NCBI GenBank assembly: GCA_025504975.1
Contig: JANUWI010000019.1
Location: 310,001-374,000 of the forward strand
Origin: Plenodomus lindquistii
Taxonomy: Eukaryota > Ascomycota > Dothideomycetes > Pleosporales > Leptosphaeriaceae
Direction: 5' to 3'
Length of the DNA stretch: 64,000 nucleotides
Part shown: positions 41,419 to 52,266 of the stretch, one piece after another
Layout of the letters: each line of letters opens with the position of its first letter
How positions within the stretch are numbered: position 1 is the stretch's first letter
The notes under the pieces: model-generated
Seen by the model: only the letters and a program-made list of their open reading frames with translations
Database searches by the model: none
Told to the model about the DNA's origin: nothing
Program-made: the position numbers and the translations under genes

Positions 41419-44400
41419 TCACAACTCTCTCACTGCCTGTTCCCAAGCGCGGCTTCCAACTCTATGCTCAGCAATCGCAAACAGCGTAGTGCACCTTAAA
41501 CCAGCCTTCTGTAAGCCACCAGCCTTCTCTAACAAAGATACTACTGAATCAATCTTCTCGCACTGTCCCTTGATCTGCAAAAACGTAGATCCCGAGTCTC
41601 TGCCCAATTCATCCCATCTGCTCTTTTTCTCCTCCATCGCCATGTCCAGAGGCGTCACGTACCAAGAGATCTTTGCATATGTGTCGCCTCGTTTCTCAGT
41701 CAAGTAATCGTATCTCAAAGAGTTGACCGGAGCCCCATGTCGAAGTAACGCGTCGACGCAATGTGGCATGCCTGCTGAGGCGAAGTGATGTAAAAGCGTT
41801 GTCCCGTCGGCATCTCCCAGCTCGATAACTTTGTTTCGTTTCGCCACATTGGAAGAAGAAAAGACGTGTTTTGATAGCAAGGCAGCAACAGCGACGTCCA
41901 ACTCTTCTGTGGAGTCTGGATCCTCGCTCAAGAAAGCGAATAAACTACAACCTCCGTACATCGAATCTCTTGTGTCAATATCCACACCTTTCGACAACAG
42001 CATATCAACAACTTCAATCAATAGAGCCCTTGCGGCTGCAATCACAGGGACAAGTCCATTTCTTGTTGATTGGTGTATGTTGGCCCCGCGAGAGATCAGC
42101 AGCTCCCATTTCATGTAGGCTGTTTGCCGGTCACCCGTGATGCACATCAATGCTGATTTGCCTGTCTCATTCCTTGTTTCCACATTTGCTCCAGCGTCGA
42201 GGAGAGCTTTCATCACGGCGGTATCTTGTCCGAGAGCGGCCATCATGAGCGGTGTTCTAGGCGAGAACCTGGGTTCGCCATCGTCGGCTGCGAGTAACGG
42301 TTGAGGGGATCTTGTGAAAAGCTCCATATCACCGCCTAGAGCCTTGGCGGCAGCGAGCACTCGTGAAATTTTTCTCTGGACCTCTTTTGTGTTGCCAAGG
42401 AAGGTTACATGCGAGAATACGACCCCTGTTCTTGTCTCCCTCCTCGGAGCCGTGCTCAAGCGATGCATGACGGTGAAACCTTCTTCGTCTGCCGCATTGA
42501 TATCCACGCTTGCACCCATCTGAACGAGAAGCTCAAAAATGAATGGGTCGTAGTTCATGGCTGCGTAGTCCAAAGGGGATAGACCTTGTACTTCATGGGA
42601 CGCGACCGAGTAAGGATCTTGGTTTGGGCCCCACTCGGTTGGAATACGTACTCTTAAATCGTATGTGTAGGGATCGCAACCGTTGCGAAGCAGCACATTG
42701 GAACCTGCTTCCAGAAGGGCTTTGGTAGTTGTATAAGCTCCGAGCACAACGGCCCAATGCAAGGCGGACCCAGAGGGCAATACAAACGGATAGTGAAGGA
42801 AGGGAGTAACATCAGTCGTCATAGCGTCAAGATCAGCTCCAGCCTGAACAAGACGTGCAATGGCACGTTGCTGGTTATTCTTGTCGAAAGCGAAAACCCA
42901 ATGCAAACAGGTGATGCGGCGAGGAGTACATGGTATCCTAGGATCTGCACCACGGTCTAGTAATATTCGAACCAATTCCCAGGAGCCTCTCGAACAAGCA
43001 TTGTACAGTGGTGTGACCATGTCGGTATTGACAGTATTGACGTCCTCCGGAGGTCGAGAATCCAGATAGATCAACAGATCTTGGGCTGAGCCATACGTAG
43101 CAAGCCAGTGCAAAAGAGAATCTCCCTTTGGAGGCAGGTGGCCTTGGAGCGGACCATCGTCCCAGAGCCCGACAGCCTGATAGTGGCCCGCATAGCCGCC
43201 CATTTGGCGAAACCGCTCCAGGCAATCGGAAGTTGTGGCAGGCGCCTCTCGATCCAGCTGTTCTCTTGCAAGCAAGGAGCCAGTTGCAACCGACCTTCTC
43301 AGCCACTCGTGGAGGTGGGACTGGTCTTTCTCCGGTGGAGTCTGATCGTAGTATTCAAGCACCCTTGGTACGACCCCTCTAGCGGAATCCGACCCTCGTA
43401 TTGCTGCGACGAACAGTAGTTCTAATGCAGCATTTGGTGGAATGTCCCCTATATCTGGCTTGGCCGTAAGTGACAAAAATGTGGAAAAAAGGGTTCTAAG
43501 GTGCACTGTCGCCGTATTTTTCGTGAAACGAACCCACAATTCGCGGATGAAGAGCTCAGGAAGAGTTGGTGGCTCCCATTCGTAGGAACGATAAAGAGTG
43601 TCATCTCCACCGTCGAAATGTTGGTCCATGAAGTCGGACACGTCCGACGCAGGAGAGAGACTTTCCCGTGTTATGGTGTCTGCACTGAACGTGATATCAG
43701 CACCTATTTCCTGGCTCAAGTGGATGTCTCTGACTGGCAGGTCAATTTGCATTTCATCGGCAGCGGCAAGGATTTCTTCCAGTCGAGTCGGCCTCTCGGA
43801 CGGGTTATCCTGCAGCAGTTGGCTTAAAGTCTCTCTCAACAGGCGGTAATGGCGTTCCCCTATGTAACTGAGGAGGCTTTTTACTTCTTCTAGAGCAATA
43901 CTGCGCCTTGAGACTGATCGGTCAGACGATGGCGCGTTTCCCTTGTGAAGAAAAACACTCCACATCAACAGCCCGTAAGAGAAGGAGTCGGTTTGGATTT
44001 TTAGATGACCGTCAATCAAATCGCCATTCTCTACTTCAGGTGCTTGCCATCCTGCTGTTCCACCCATCGCGTGAAGGTCCGGACTTTCCTCATCTTCGTT
44101 GATTGTCAACCCAAAGTCGGCTAATTTAGCAGTGTACCTTCCGCTGCCTGATTGAAATATCAGAACATTCTCTGGCTTCAGATCTCCATGTATCAGCAAG
44201 CAGTCATGAACAGCATCCAGTCCGCTTGCGACATCACGGCAGATTTGGTACTTTACTGACGGTGACAAGGCACCTTCGTTGTGACGCAGAAGTTCAAGGA
44301 GATTCGATTGCGCCAGCTCCATCACCAAGCCTAGGGTGCTCTGAAATACATCTCCATAGGCCCAGCCCCAGAGACGGGCAATGTTGCGATGCCTTCGAAG

Positions 44401-44856
44401 CGATGGATTGGTCAACGCTAAAATCTCGAGGAAGATATGGCGAAGGTGCCTCCTCGCCTGGGTATCCGCCAGCCGAAATGGGATTCCAGGGTCCAGCGGG
44501 TATCTTGGCACCTTAAAGGCAATTGTGCGGCATGTGACGGAATGCTCTCGCGGTGTCGTCGTTCTCTGTTCGTAAACCGTAAATTGACCGCCGCGACCAA
44601 TCACTTTGTCGTTATTTCCCATGAACATATATGGACCTGAAACATTCATCTGATACATCATATCGACGAGGATCTCAATTGGAGTAGCTTCATCGCCTGG
44701 CTTTGAACGGGCTTCGAGCGTAGCAAGACCCTTTCTCAAGTGACGTATTCCTTCATCGGAGGCCGACGCGCGCGACGACCGAAAGCTGCTGTAACTGGGC
44801 GGCGATGACGAGGTTTGCTGGTGTGCATCAGAAGCACCAGTTTTGTTGCTCGCCAT
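41419..44856 (-). CDS. Protein kinase with C-terminal ankyrin repeats
   Basis: A single exon of 1145 aa. A Ser-rich N-terminus (1-35) is followed by a kinase domain (about 80-380) with glycine loop GRGGQFTV (87-94), Lys115 in IAFKV, HGDLKPEN (223-230, Asp225), DFG (247-249) and APE (272-274). All catalytic residues are present. HRD is HGD, so it is a non-RD kinase, a type often not dependent on activation-loop phosphorylation. A linker (about 380-600) leads to seven or more ankyrin repeats (about 600-1110), e.g. TPLYNACSRGSWELVRILLDRGADP and RTPLMMAALGQDTAVMKALLDAGANVE in parts. The ankyrin array likely recognises a partner or ligand. It starts 303 bp from the divergent caspase-like gene, suggesting shared regulation. 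Confidence 0.9.
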   Translation of the reverse strand: MASNKTGASDAHQQTSSSPPSYSSFRSSRASASDEGIRHLRKGLATLEARSKPGDEATPIEILVDMMYQMNVSGPYMFMGNNDKVIGRGGQFTVYEQRTTTPREHSVTCRTIAFKVPRYPLDPGIPFRLADTQARRHLRHIFLEILALTNPSLRRHRNIARLWGWAYGDVFQSTLGLVMELAQSNLLELLRHNEGALSPSVKYQICRDVASGLDAVHDCLLIHGDLKPENVLIFQSGSGRYTAKLADFGLTINEDEESPDLHAMGGTAGWQAPEVENGDLIDGHLKIQTDSFSYGLLMWSVFLHKGNAPSSDRSVSRRSIALEEVKSLLSYIGERHYRLLRETLSQLLQDNPSERPTRLEEILAAADEMQIDLPVRDIHLSQEIGADITFSADTITRESLSPASDVSDFMDQHFDGGDDTLYRSYEWEPPTLPELFIRELWVRFTKNTATVHLRTLFSTFLSLTAKPDIGDIPPNAALELLFVAAIRGSDSARGVVPRVLEYYDQTPPEKDQSHLHEWLRRSVATGSLLAREQLDREAPATTSDCLERFRQMGGYAGHYQAVGLWDDGPLQGHLPPKGDSLLHWLATYGSAQDLLIYLDSRPPEDVNTVNTDMVTPLYNACSRGSWELVRILLDRGADPRIPCTPRRITCLHWVFAFDKNNQQRAIARLVQAGADLDAMTTDVTPFLHYPFVLPSGSALHWAVVLGAYTTTKALLEAGSNVLLRNGCDPYTYDLRVRIPTEWGPNQDPYSVASHEVQGLSPLDYAAMNYDPFIFELLVQMGASVDINAADEEGFTVMHRLSTAPRRETRTGVVFSHVTFLGNTKEVQRKISRVLAAAKALGGDMELFTRSPQPLLAADDGEPRFSPRTPLMMAALGQDTAVMKALLDAGANVETRNETGKSALMCITGDRQTAYMKWELLISRGANIHQSTRNGLVPVIAAARALLIEVVDMLLSKGVDIDTRDSMYGGCSLFAFLSEDPDSTEELDVAVAALLSKHVFSSSNVAKRNKVIELGDADGTTLLHHFASAGMPHCVDALLRHGAPVNSLRYDYLTEKRGDTYAKISWYVTPLDMAMEEKKSRWDELGRDSGSTFLQIKGQCEKIDSVVSLLEKAGGLQKAGLRCTTLFAIAEHRVGSRAWEQAVREL

Positions 44857-45159
44857 GTTTGCCTCTTGATCAAAGGACAGCAGTGATTAGGAAGCCATGA
44901 ACGTGAGTGAATCGACTAGAGTGTCCTCCAGCTTTCCTCGGAATGGGCAGCGATGCATGGTTTCTTGGAAACGTGCCGACAGCTTATTCGCTACATCTGT
45001 ACATCCATGTTGGGATGCAGGTTGGTGGCGTTGCTCGTGTAACACACCTTGTAATGTTAACGAAGTCATCTATTGCCATGCCCCCTGCCCGTGGTGTTTC
45101 ACGGCTCCCGTTCTCACTCACGTAGTAGTGTTTTATTTGTCCAAGCCCCTTTGAGCATC
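44857..45159. promoter_or_regulatory. Divergent promoter of kinase-ankyrin and caspase-like genes
   Basis: 303 bp separate the two start codons, so both 5' UTRs and core promoters must lie here. No canonical motif stands out. Upstream in-frame ATG at 45073 would extend the caspase-like protein by 29 residues of non-conserved sequence. Confidence 0.55.
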
Positions 45160-47389
45160 ATGGATACGGAAAGCGACAACCATGCAAGAACCGTTGAACT
45201 GCTGAACGATGAGTTGGCTAAATCTGCAAGGCTAAGTACGTACACGAGGGTCCAGGTGTTGGTATTATATTGGCAGGGAGAGGTCGAAGGATTCAAGGAC
45301 GAAGGTCTGCAGCTGGGCGAATTCTTTGGAAAGAGCTTCAACTATGCTGTGGAGTATTTTGAGATACCTCGATCCGAAAGTTATTTGCGACTACATCATT
45401 TCATCACACAGAAATCGCTCGCACTGTCAGAATACTTGAATGAGGGGCGGGGAATGTCTCTTCTCATCATCCACTATGGCGGCCATGGGGATCGAAATGA
45501 CCGAAAGCATGAAGGAGAGGAGAAAAGGGCAGTATGGGCCTCGTAAGTCGCCCGCAGTCTTAATTAAGCCTGACGAGTGACATCTCTACAGCGATGCTGA
45601 GGGTACCAAGACGCTGCCTTGGTACAAGATCCAGGACGATCTCAACGATCTCGACATTGAGCTCTTCCTTATTCTGGACTGCTGCTTTGCAGCTCAAGCC
45701 GGCAGAGCTGATTCGAGACCGCTTGGGAAGGCGGAGTTCCTCGCTGCCGCTGCTATGGGCAGCGTGACTCCAAGACCAGGGGAGAAGTCATTCACTGTGG
45801 CTCTGATCAAGGAGGCAGCAAGATCCTTGCGAGAAGATGGCTTCGTTATCATCATAGACCTTCATGCACGGCTTATGGATCGAGCATCCCGTCTCCATGC
45901 AACTCCCATCCACAAAAATTTACGACCCGGGAAAAGATCCATTCGATTAGAGCCACTTTCAAAATCGAACGCAGTCGTGGAAGCTGAACCTTATGATACG
46001 CCATCTGTGTCACTTCTTCTCCGTACCAGAGGTGAGCTGGAACAGCTCAACCTGCAAGAGTTCGTCCAATGGTTGGGTGTTGACAGGCCTCGAGACATCG
46101 ATTCCGTGACAATCGTGGAGACAACGAGCCACATCGAAACATTCGTTGCGAGCTTGAAGTTTAATACTTCGCCTCTGGCCAAAGCTGTGCGGAAAGTATC
46201 TAGGGATGACGTGTTGAAAGCCTGGGAACGCATTGCCAGTCTAGTCGAACAGTGTAGCCTCCTACAAAATCAGCCGAGGAGCGACCCGCAACTGCTTCGC
46301 TCACGCTTTGAAGAAATTCTTGAGCAACTCGACGAAACAAACAATAGCTTTGTCGAAACCTTGGAACGAAGCGTCATCGCCGTGAACAGCATCGACGAGA
46401 AGAAGATTGTGGATGACGCAATAGTCGATCCCGCAGCAGGATATCTTGGAATCACGAAGGCACTGAGGCTGCGTCAAGTAATCTATTCGGCTCCGGAATC
46501 TGGACTGGACCTTCAAGAGATTGGAAGTCCAGCAATGTTTTCCAGGGGCATACAAGAAGAAAAGAAGTACGGTGGACAATATAGTCAGGAGGAAAAGGAT
46601 CAGCTACAAGCGCGGATCCGTCACCTTGCTATTTTGCTGAGCGAGCATAAAGATGCTGGATTCCAAACATTGCGCTGCTACGGATGCGAGCACAAGCCGT
46701 TCTATCGAAGCTACGTTCTCCACTTCGAGATACCAGAGTCGTACGAGACCAACGACGGGAGACGCGACCTCACAACTCTAATCGAGAAGACGAAAGGACG
46801 TGCAAGGCCTACACTCGACGAGCGGCTGAAAATGGCGTTTCACCTAGCAAAGGCAGTACACAAGTGGCATAGCGTCGGCTGGCTACATCAAGGAATCGGC
46901 AGTCCGAATATACACTTTCTGCGATGGAAAGACAGCGATCGCATCGACTTCACAAACCCATTCATCATGGGGTTCGATTTCGCTCGGCCAGATTCCGATC
47001 CATCCCTGGGTTTTCCGACCAAGGATCCGCTCTACGACATCTATCGTCACCCATCTCGACAAGGACCAGCCCGGAAGGGGCATCGCAAGACTCACGATTA
47101 TTACTCCCTTGGTGTTGTTCTTCTTGAGATAGGTTTGTGGCAAAGTGCGATAAAAATGGTCGCCAGGAGAGGCGAGAACACCAGTCCAAGCGCCACAATG
47201 AACAGTCTGCAAAAGGATGCATCGGAACGTCTCGCTCACTTTGCTGGTTCGGCTTATCAGAAGGCTGTAGAGTTGTGTCTCAGCTCGCAATTCGAGATTG
47301 ATTCTGATGATAAGAGCGACTCTCGGTTACTGAACAAATTTCATAGCAAAGTAGTGATGGAAATTGCGAGAGGAATCAAAATTCATTAG
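45160..47389 (+). CDS. Caspase-like protease fused to degenerate kinase-like domain
   Basis: Exons 45160-45542 and 45592-47389 give 726 aa. Residues 25-185 form a caspase-like (peptidase C14) domain: VQVLVLYW strand, then LLIIHYGGHG with candidate catalytic His109, and LFLILDCC with candidate Cys160. The middle (about 190-420) is helical, with DETNNSFVETLERSV. The C-terminus (about 480-726) resembles the kinase-like DUF7580-type module found behind HeLo-type domains in fungi: LHQGIGSPNIHF (560-571) replaces HRDxxxxN, GFDFARPD (588-595) replaces DFG, then DIYRHPSRQG and THDYYSLGVVLLEIGLW. The lost catalytic residues make it a probable pseudokinase. By analogy this is a cell-death or incompatibility effector; that role is inference. 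The usual HeLo domain is absent and the protease takes its place. Confidence 0.84.
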
Positions 47390-47482
47390 CTTTTACAGAT
47401 TATATGGCATTTTAGGAATTTCCTTGTTTGGTCTGCACATCTTTCCGTGAGATACAGCCACACACTCTAGACTTCGGGAGAC

Positions 47483-47754
47483 CTAGTCGACAAAATCGAG
47501 CGATTTTTCCTCGAATGTGGTGCCGCTCTCAAATGATTGTCCATTTTCATGGCAGAGTGTATAGTTTCCTGGGCTAGGCATACCTGCGATCAGATATGGG
47601 CCCTCTAATATGTTACGACCAGGCCTCGTGAGCCACACTCTATCGTCGACCTGGAATTTGTTCTGGACGAAGTCATCGAAATCAGTATGCTCTGAAGTCA
47701 GGGACTCCTTCTTACCGTGGTATAGGCAGCAATACTTGGGCGGTATTGTGACGC
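47483..47754 (-). CDS. 3' part of a small unrecognised gene (start not found)
   Basis: An open frame of 89 codons with no ATG at its 5' end, entered through a good acceptor (GATCAG at 47755-47760, reading on the minus strand). It encodes FDDFVQNKFQVDDRVWLTRP, then EGPYLIAGMPSPGNYTLCHE and a short acidic end. The regular beta-like pattern, hydrophobic spacing and acidic tail look like real small fungal proteins with an SH3-like barrel rather than noise. No in-phase upstream exon was found: the ATG at 47893 gives MTPNPEKEK, but no usable donor. It may be a truncated pseudogene or have a short remote first exon. Confidence 0.4.
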
Positions 47755-48234
47755 CTGATCATCTGAATCTCTCGAGTTTGGAGAGTCCTCCTGGCGAAGT
47801 CAGCGCGGAGCTGTGACGTCATTGAATGAGCCTGACAGAATGCTTGTCTGCCTGCCTCTCTGTCGGCTTCTCTTTTTCGGGGTTTGGCGTCATTGCCTGC
47901 GAGTGCGCTATCTTGCTGTTGGTCTGCGACCAGTCTGGCTCGAGAGAAGGCAGTAAGTAGCGCGAACGCTCAGTGCTGTTGCTACAGATGCTTGGATAGG
48001 ACTATCTTGATATATGAGTCCCTCGAGACATGGGTAGCAGTTTCTGAGCTCTACGTGGTGCCGGATGATTGGGCGAGGCGAATCCCAAGGCTGCATACAC
48101 CGGCATCCTAACGCGTTCACCGGGCGATTAAGTATAGATTGACGTTACACCCGGTAGACTGAGCTCATTAGGTAGTGAACTTCCCAATGAATCGCATCTT
48201 ATAGGAATCCAACCCCTTTGACACGATTCTCGCT
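47755..48234. other. Intergenic interval
   Basis: 480 bp upstream of both the small minus-strand gene and the DUF6594 gene. A possible first exon of the former (ATG at 47893) lies here; nothing else recognised. Confidence 0.35.
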
Positions 48235-49374
48235 ATGGCCACTCGGTCTGCATCAACAACTGGATGCCCTAGTGAGTCGAACAAGTAATTGCTGTCATCG
48301 TTTCGACCTAAACAAGTAACAGAAATTGAGGAGTATCGTTCAGGCTATCCACGATACACAGCTTTACTCAGCGCTCATCCCGCATTTCAGAATGTTCGGC
48401 GCTTCGCCAGAACCAGGATGAGACTTCTTCTGCTCAAACAGGATGAGATCGTCATGCTGGAGGAGAAATTAGACAGCATAGATTCGAGAGAAGACTGCGC
48501 GATTTTTCTCGGTTGTAGTCGCCGTGACACCAACGAAGAACGAAAGCGTGTTATTCAGCAGCTGGAGGTCACGCTGATCGAGTACGGTATACAATAGAGG
48601 ACTACGCGTAGCAAGCCCCAGAAAACTAATAACTTTACCTGCAGATGAAATGCTGGAACGGAATCGGAAGGCTCTTACTCTGCCGTCGGCTAAGACAAGA
48701 GACTTGAGAAGTCTCAAGCGCTGGGTGAAAGGAACTGCCAGTATTTCTCGGAATGAATCAAGCTACCTCGATCACGGAGATGATGTAGCCAACTTGACGG
48801 GACACGCAGATAGCGCGATTTCTTCGATTGAGTATCTGGTTGGTGATACTATATTCTGGCTCGAACGCGGTATACGAAGAGTAAGTGTGCAAGAGCTTGA
48901 GCAAGCCCCGGATCTAACTCTACTTCAATCGTCGTACACCATTCAAAATTTCCGTTTTAACGCTCCAAAATCAGATCTTCCCATCCAAGTGCACGTTAAG
49001 CCGGCGAAGGCTCACGTCCGACGAACACATCTTCATTCAAGGTCCAAATCTCTGCACTCTAAGCCGGGCGTTAAGCTCATGGCTGGCTACCGTAATGCTA
49101 ATGGTCCCCGTCATCATCTTGGCCAACGTTTCGAGCGAAACCGCTCGACTGGTGACTATCGCTGTATCCGCTGGTTGCTTCTTGTGTGCGGTGTCGTTGT
49201 CCACGCAGGCGAGGACCGTGGAGGTGGTCACTGCAGGTGCGAGGTAAGTCGGAGTGACCCGACCGAAAGTGTAACATAAGACCTGTTGCTAATAAGACAA
49301 TCAGTTATGCAGCTGTACTAGTCGTCTTTACTTCTGCAGGCGGGAGCGCCAACGTTGCAGGAAATTGCCGTTGA
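48235..49374 (+). CDS. DUF6594 membrane protein
   Basis: Five exons (48235-48271, 48323-48586, 48645-48880, 48975-49243, 49305-49374) sum to 291 aa. Family start YRSGYPRYTALLSAHPAFQN is followed by RRFARTRMRLLLLKQDEIV, LEEKLDSIDSRED and DEMLERNRKALTLPSAKTRD. The C-terminus has three hydrophobic helices (WLATVMLMVPVIILANV, VTIAVSAGCFLCAVSLS, YAAVLVVFTSAG), as in other DUF6594 proteins. The 94-bp intron 48881-48974 must be removed to reach the membrane frame; reading through it gives an unrelated Arg/His-rich tail ending at 49279. Function unknown; these proteins are numerous and variable in ascomycetes. It sits beside the caspase-like gene. Confidence 0.84.
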
Positions 49375-50073
49375 GCTCTTCGCCGCTTCAGAAAGCATTC
49401 CTAGACTATCATATCTGTAAGGACTACTCGTGTTTTGTTACTGTCAATACTTGGTTACGCCTTGTAAAAAGCTCTATCCTCTGTCCGCGAGTATCATCGA
49501 TCTGCTGTAGAGCATTCGCAATAACCGTCCTGAGACGAAGTGATGCCAGAATATGATCGTTGATACCTAGGTATGCACTTGGGGTGCGACCACGAGTAAT
49601 GAATGAAAGGAAACCTTAACGCCGACATAATTTGTCATTACTCAAGAAGTACTTGGAATGTCTAAGCGGCAAGAATCGATGTAGGATGTCGAACAAATAA
49701 GAAAGTCTGGTACACATCGGCGACGTACCCCATCGGCGACTCGCGGCGATCCCGACGTTTAGTTCGGGTGGAACCACCACCACCAGCTCGCCCAGCGCAA
49801 CAATGTTGTAACTCACATATCGTACCGCTACCGTCACCGGCCGTAGCAAAACCCGTTTCCCATAGAAATATATAGACAAAGAATATGACGTCTCCTCCCC
49901 AGCCGTCACAGCCGAAAAGGAAAGAAGATAAAGATCCGCTAACGCGCACCTGCATAACGACAACATGAATTAGGCATAGCGCCGAAACGTTGACGACTTG
50001 TACCTTATACTTCACATTTTCGTACTTTTTTTCTATCACACCACCTTGTTGCCATATTATTCTGGTTTCTTCG
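49375..50073. other. Intergenic interval
   Basis: 699 bp before the DUF1365 gene. Minus-strand frames at 49616-50039 have no family resemblance. No repeat recognised. Confidence 0.4.
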
Positions 50074-52266
50074 ATGCGTACAGCAGCGTCGGGGTTTGTA
50101 GCCCTCGTGCTGATACCCCTCGCTGGCTTTGTTGCAAGCTCGGTTTACACCGGCGCAGGCAGAGAGACCTTTGCGCTCCTCGCGATCTGGGCGCTAGCAG
50201 GGTGTTTGCGGATGTACCACAGCGATCGCCAATTCACAACGGATTACTGGATTTTCTGGGGATGCGCCTTGTGGGTAGGAAGAGCCTGGCTGGGAGAGAG
50301 TTGGCGGAGGTGGGATGAGTTTGTTGGTTGGGAGAGGGGTGCTGTGGGTGTAGTGATGGGTGGAATGGTGGCGGTGCTATGGGTGTGGAGGGCAACGGCT
50401 GTGAAGACCAAAGAGAAGGGACGACCACCACCAGCGGAAGAATGGGAGGGCAGACACCCCAAGGCGAAGATATTTCCGTGCAAGACGACGCATGCGAGGA
50501 TGTTTCCCAAGAAACATGCGTTCAGCTACTCGTATCTGCAAGTTGGCTTTCCCATCATTCCGGAGACGGTCACAGCAGGCGAAATGCACGTATCCAGTGG
50601 AAGAGATAGGACGCTGGGCAGTTGGTGGTTACGCATCAGAGCCGAGGATTACTTGGATCGAGGAAATGCGGATCTGGGATTCTATGGCAAATTGAAAATG
50701 TACCTGCGGGAACAGCACGTCAAAGATGAGGAGTGGAGCTACGCATACCTCATTACCGCACCTCGATTTCTCGAATACGCATTCAATCCTGTATCATTCT
50801 GGTACATCTATAATACCGAACACCAACTCAAGAAGATGATCCTCGAAGTCAACAATACATTCGGAGAACGGAGAATGTACCTCCTGGATGGTTCTAGTCC
50901 ACCCAGTCCACCAAGGACCAGCGCGGGTTCAGACGTATCAGGCGACTCAGAACCTGAAGCTGTGGTCCCAACGAAATCACGGTTCACGGATGTGTGGATG
51001 AAAGACTTCCATGTTTCACCATTCAATTCGAGGAAGGGTAGCTATGCGTTAAAAGCGCTAGATCCGTTTCCAAGTGTTACGTACGACGATCCGAAGATTG
51101 ATAATACGATTACGCTGAAGTCGAGCAAAGACCACGGGAAGCTTGTTGCGAGGCTTTTCTCTACGGGAAAAGCTATTGACCCGGAGACAATGGGCGTACT
51201 GGGCACTGCGCGATTTGTGCTAAGTTGGTGGTGGGTTGGTCTCGTGACGTTTCCGCGGATTGTACGAGAGGCAGGCAAATTGTTCTTCAAGCACAAGCTT
51301 AACGTCTTCTACCGACCAGAGGTCCAGTCTACGAGTATAGGAAGGTCGCCTACTGCCTCTGAGATGTATGTCGTCCTCCCCCGTTCCTGACATATCCTGT
51401 AGAAATGCTAACACCCGACTCATAGAACGCTTCACAAAGTCTTCAGCGCCTACCTCCATGAGCTCGTCGCACAAACTTCAGAGAATTTTTGTATTACTTT
51501 CCGTGGTGGAATATCCAACATCCCCGTCGAAATTATCTCTTCGAATCGCGAACCTACGCCCGACCGACCAACCAGGAACTTGGAGATCAGAGTCCTAACA
51601 CCGGCATTCTACTCACGACTGGTGCATTACGCGTACACATCCGAAGCCATCGATCGCGAGTGCGTTTTCACCGACGAAAGAAACCGAACGCTATGGCTGT
51701 GCCGTCCACAGCTTTTACCGCTACTTCTATCCTCGAAGAACTCGCTCAACGTCACGGAGAAGGAGCAGAGATTCGTGAAGCGAAATTACCTCGACGAGAT
51801 AAGATGGAGATTGTTGAAAAGGCTGAGATGCGCTCCCCCTGATCCTGTTTACTCTGCCACACCAGAGAGTTTTACTCTAAATGATATTCGCTCGCGGCCG
51901 CTTTCGGAACTTGATCGCTTTGTGCGGAGTGAGAAGGGGAACGAATTTGCCGGGGAGTATCGACGCGCTGTTACGAAAACTTTCCTTGCTCAGCGATTTG
52001 CGTTTGGGGTTTCAGAGGTTATTGGGGGTGTTGATTTACTTGTCAGAGTGGTGTTGAGCTATTTTGCCGTGCTCCAGTTGTTCGTCTGGGACGGACGGAG
52101 GGAAGGTGACGGCATAGCGTGGCCGATGAAGTCTGCGGAAGGGCTGATGAGTCAGACGAGCCAAGGATCGCCAGGGGAAGGTGCGGTTGCGTGGTGGTGG
52201 GTCCTTAAGAGCGCGGCGGTCGTGTCGTTTTGTCATACATATCAATGGCTTAAGGGTTATAGATAG
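50074..52266 (+). CDS. DUF1365 domain membrane protein
   Basis: Exons 50074-51365 and 51426-52266 give 710 aa. Four N-terminal hydrophobic segments (ALVLIPLAGFVASSV, FALLAIWALAGCL, WIFWGCALWV, GVVMGGMVAVLWV) are followed by DUF1365 from about residue 130: KTTHARMFPKKHAFSYSYLQV, AYLITAPRFLEYAFNPVSFWY, DVWMKDFHVSPFNSRKGSY. The second exon continues with ITFRGGISNIPVEI and a C-terminal extension. Bacterial DUF1365 proteins accompany cyclopropane/fatty-acid synthases, so a lipid role is plausible. The upstream in-frame ATG (49990) adds 28 residues and cannot be excluded; Met at 50074 starts a clean first helix. Confidence 0.87.

Noticed and set aside
49616..50039. Overlapping minus-strand frames of 116-125 codons
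   Set aside because: Two frames compete, neither shows a domain or splice logic, and both run into the DUF1365 5' region.
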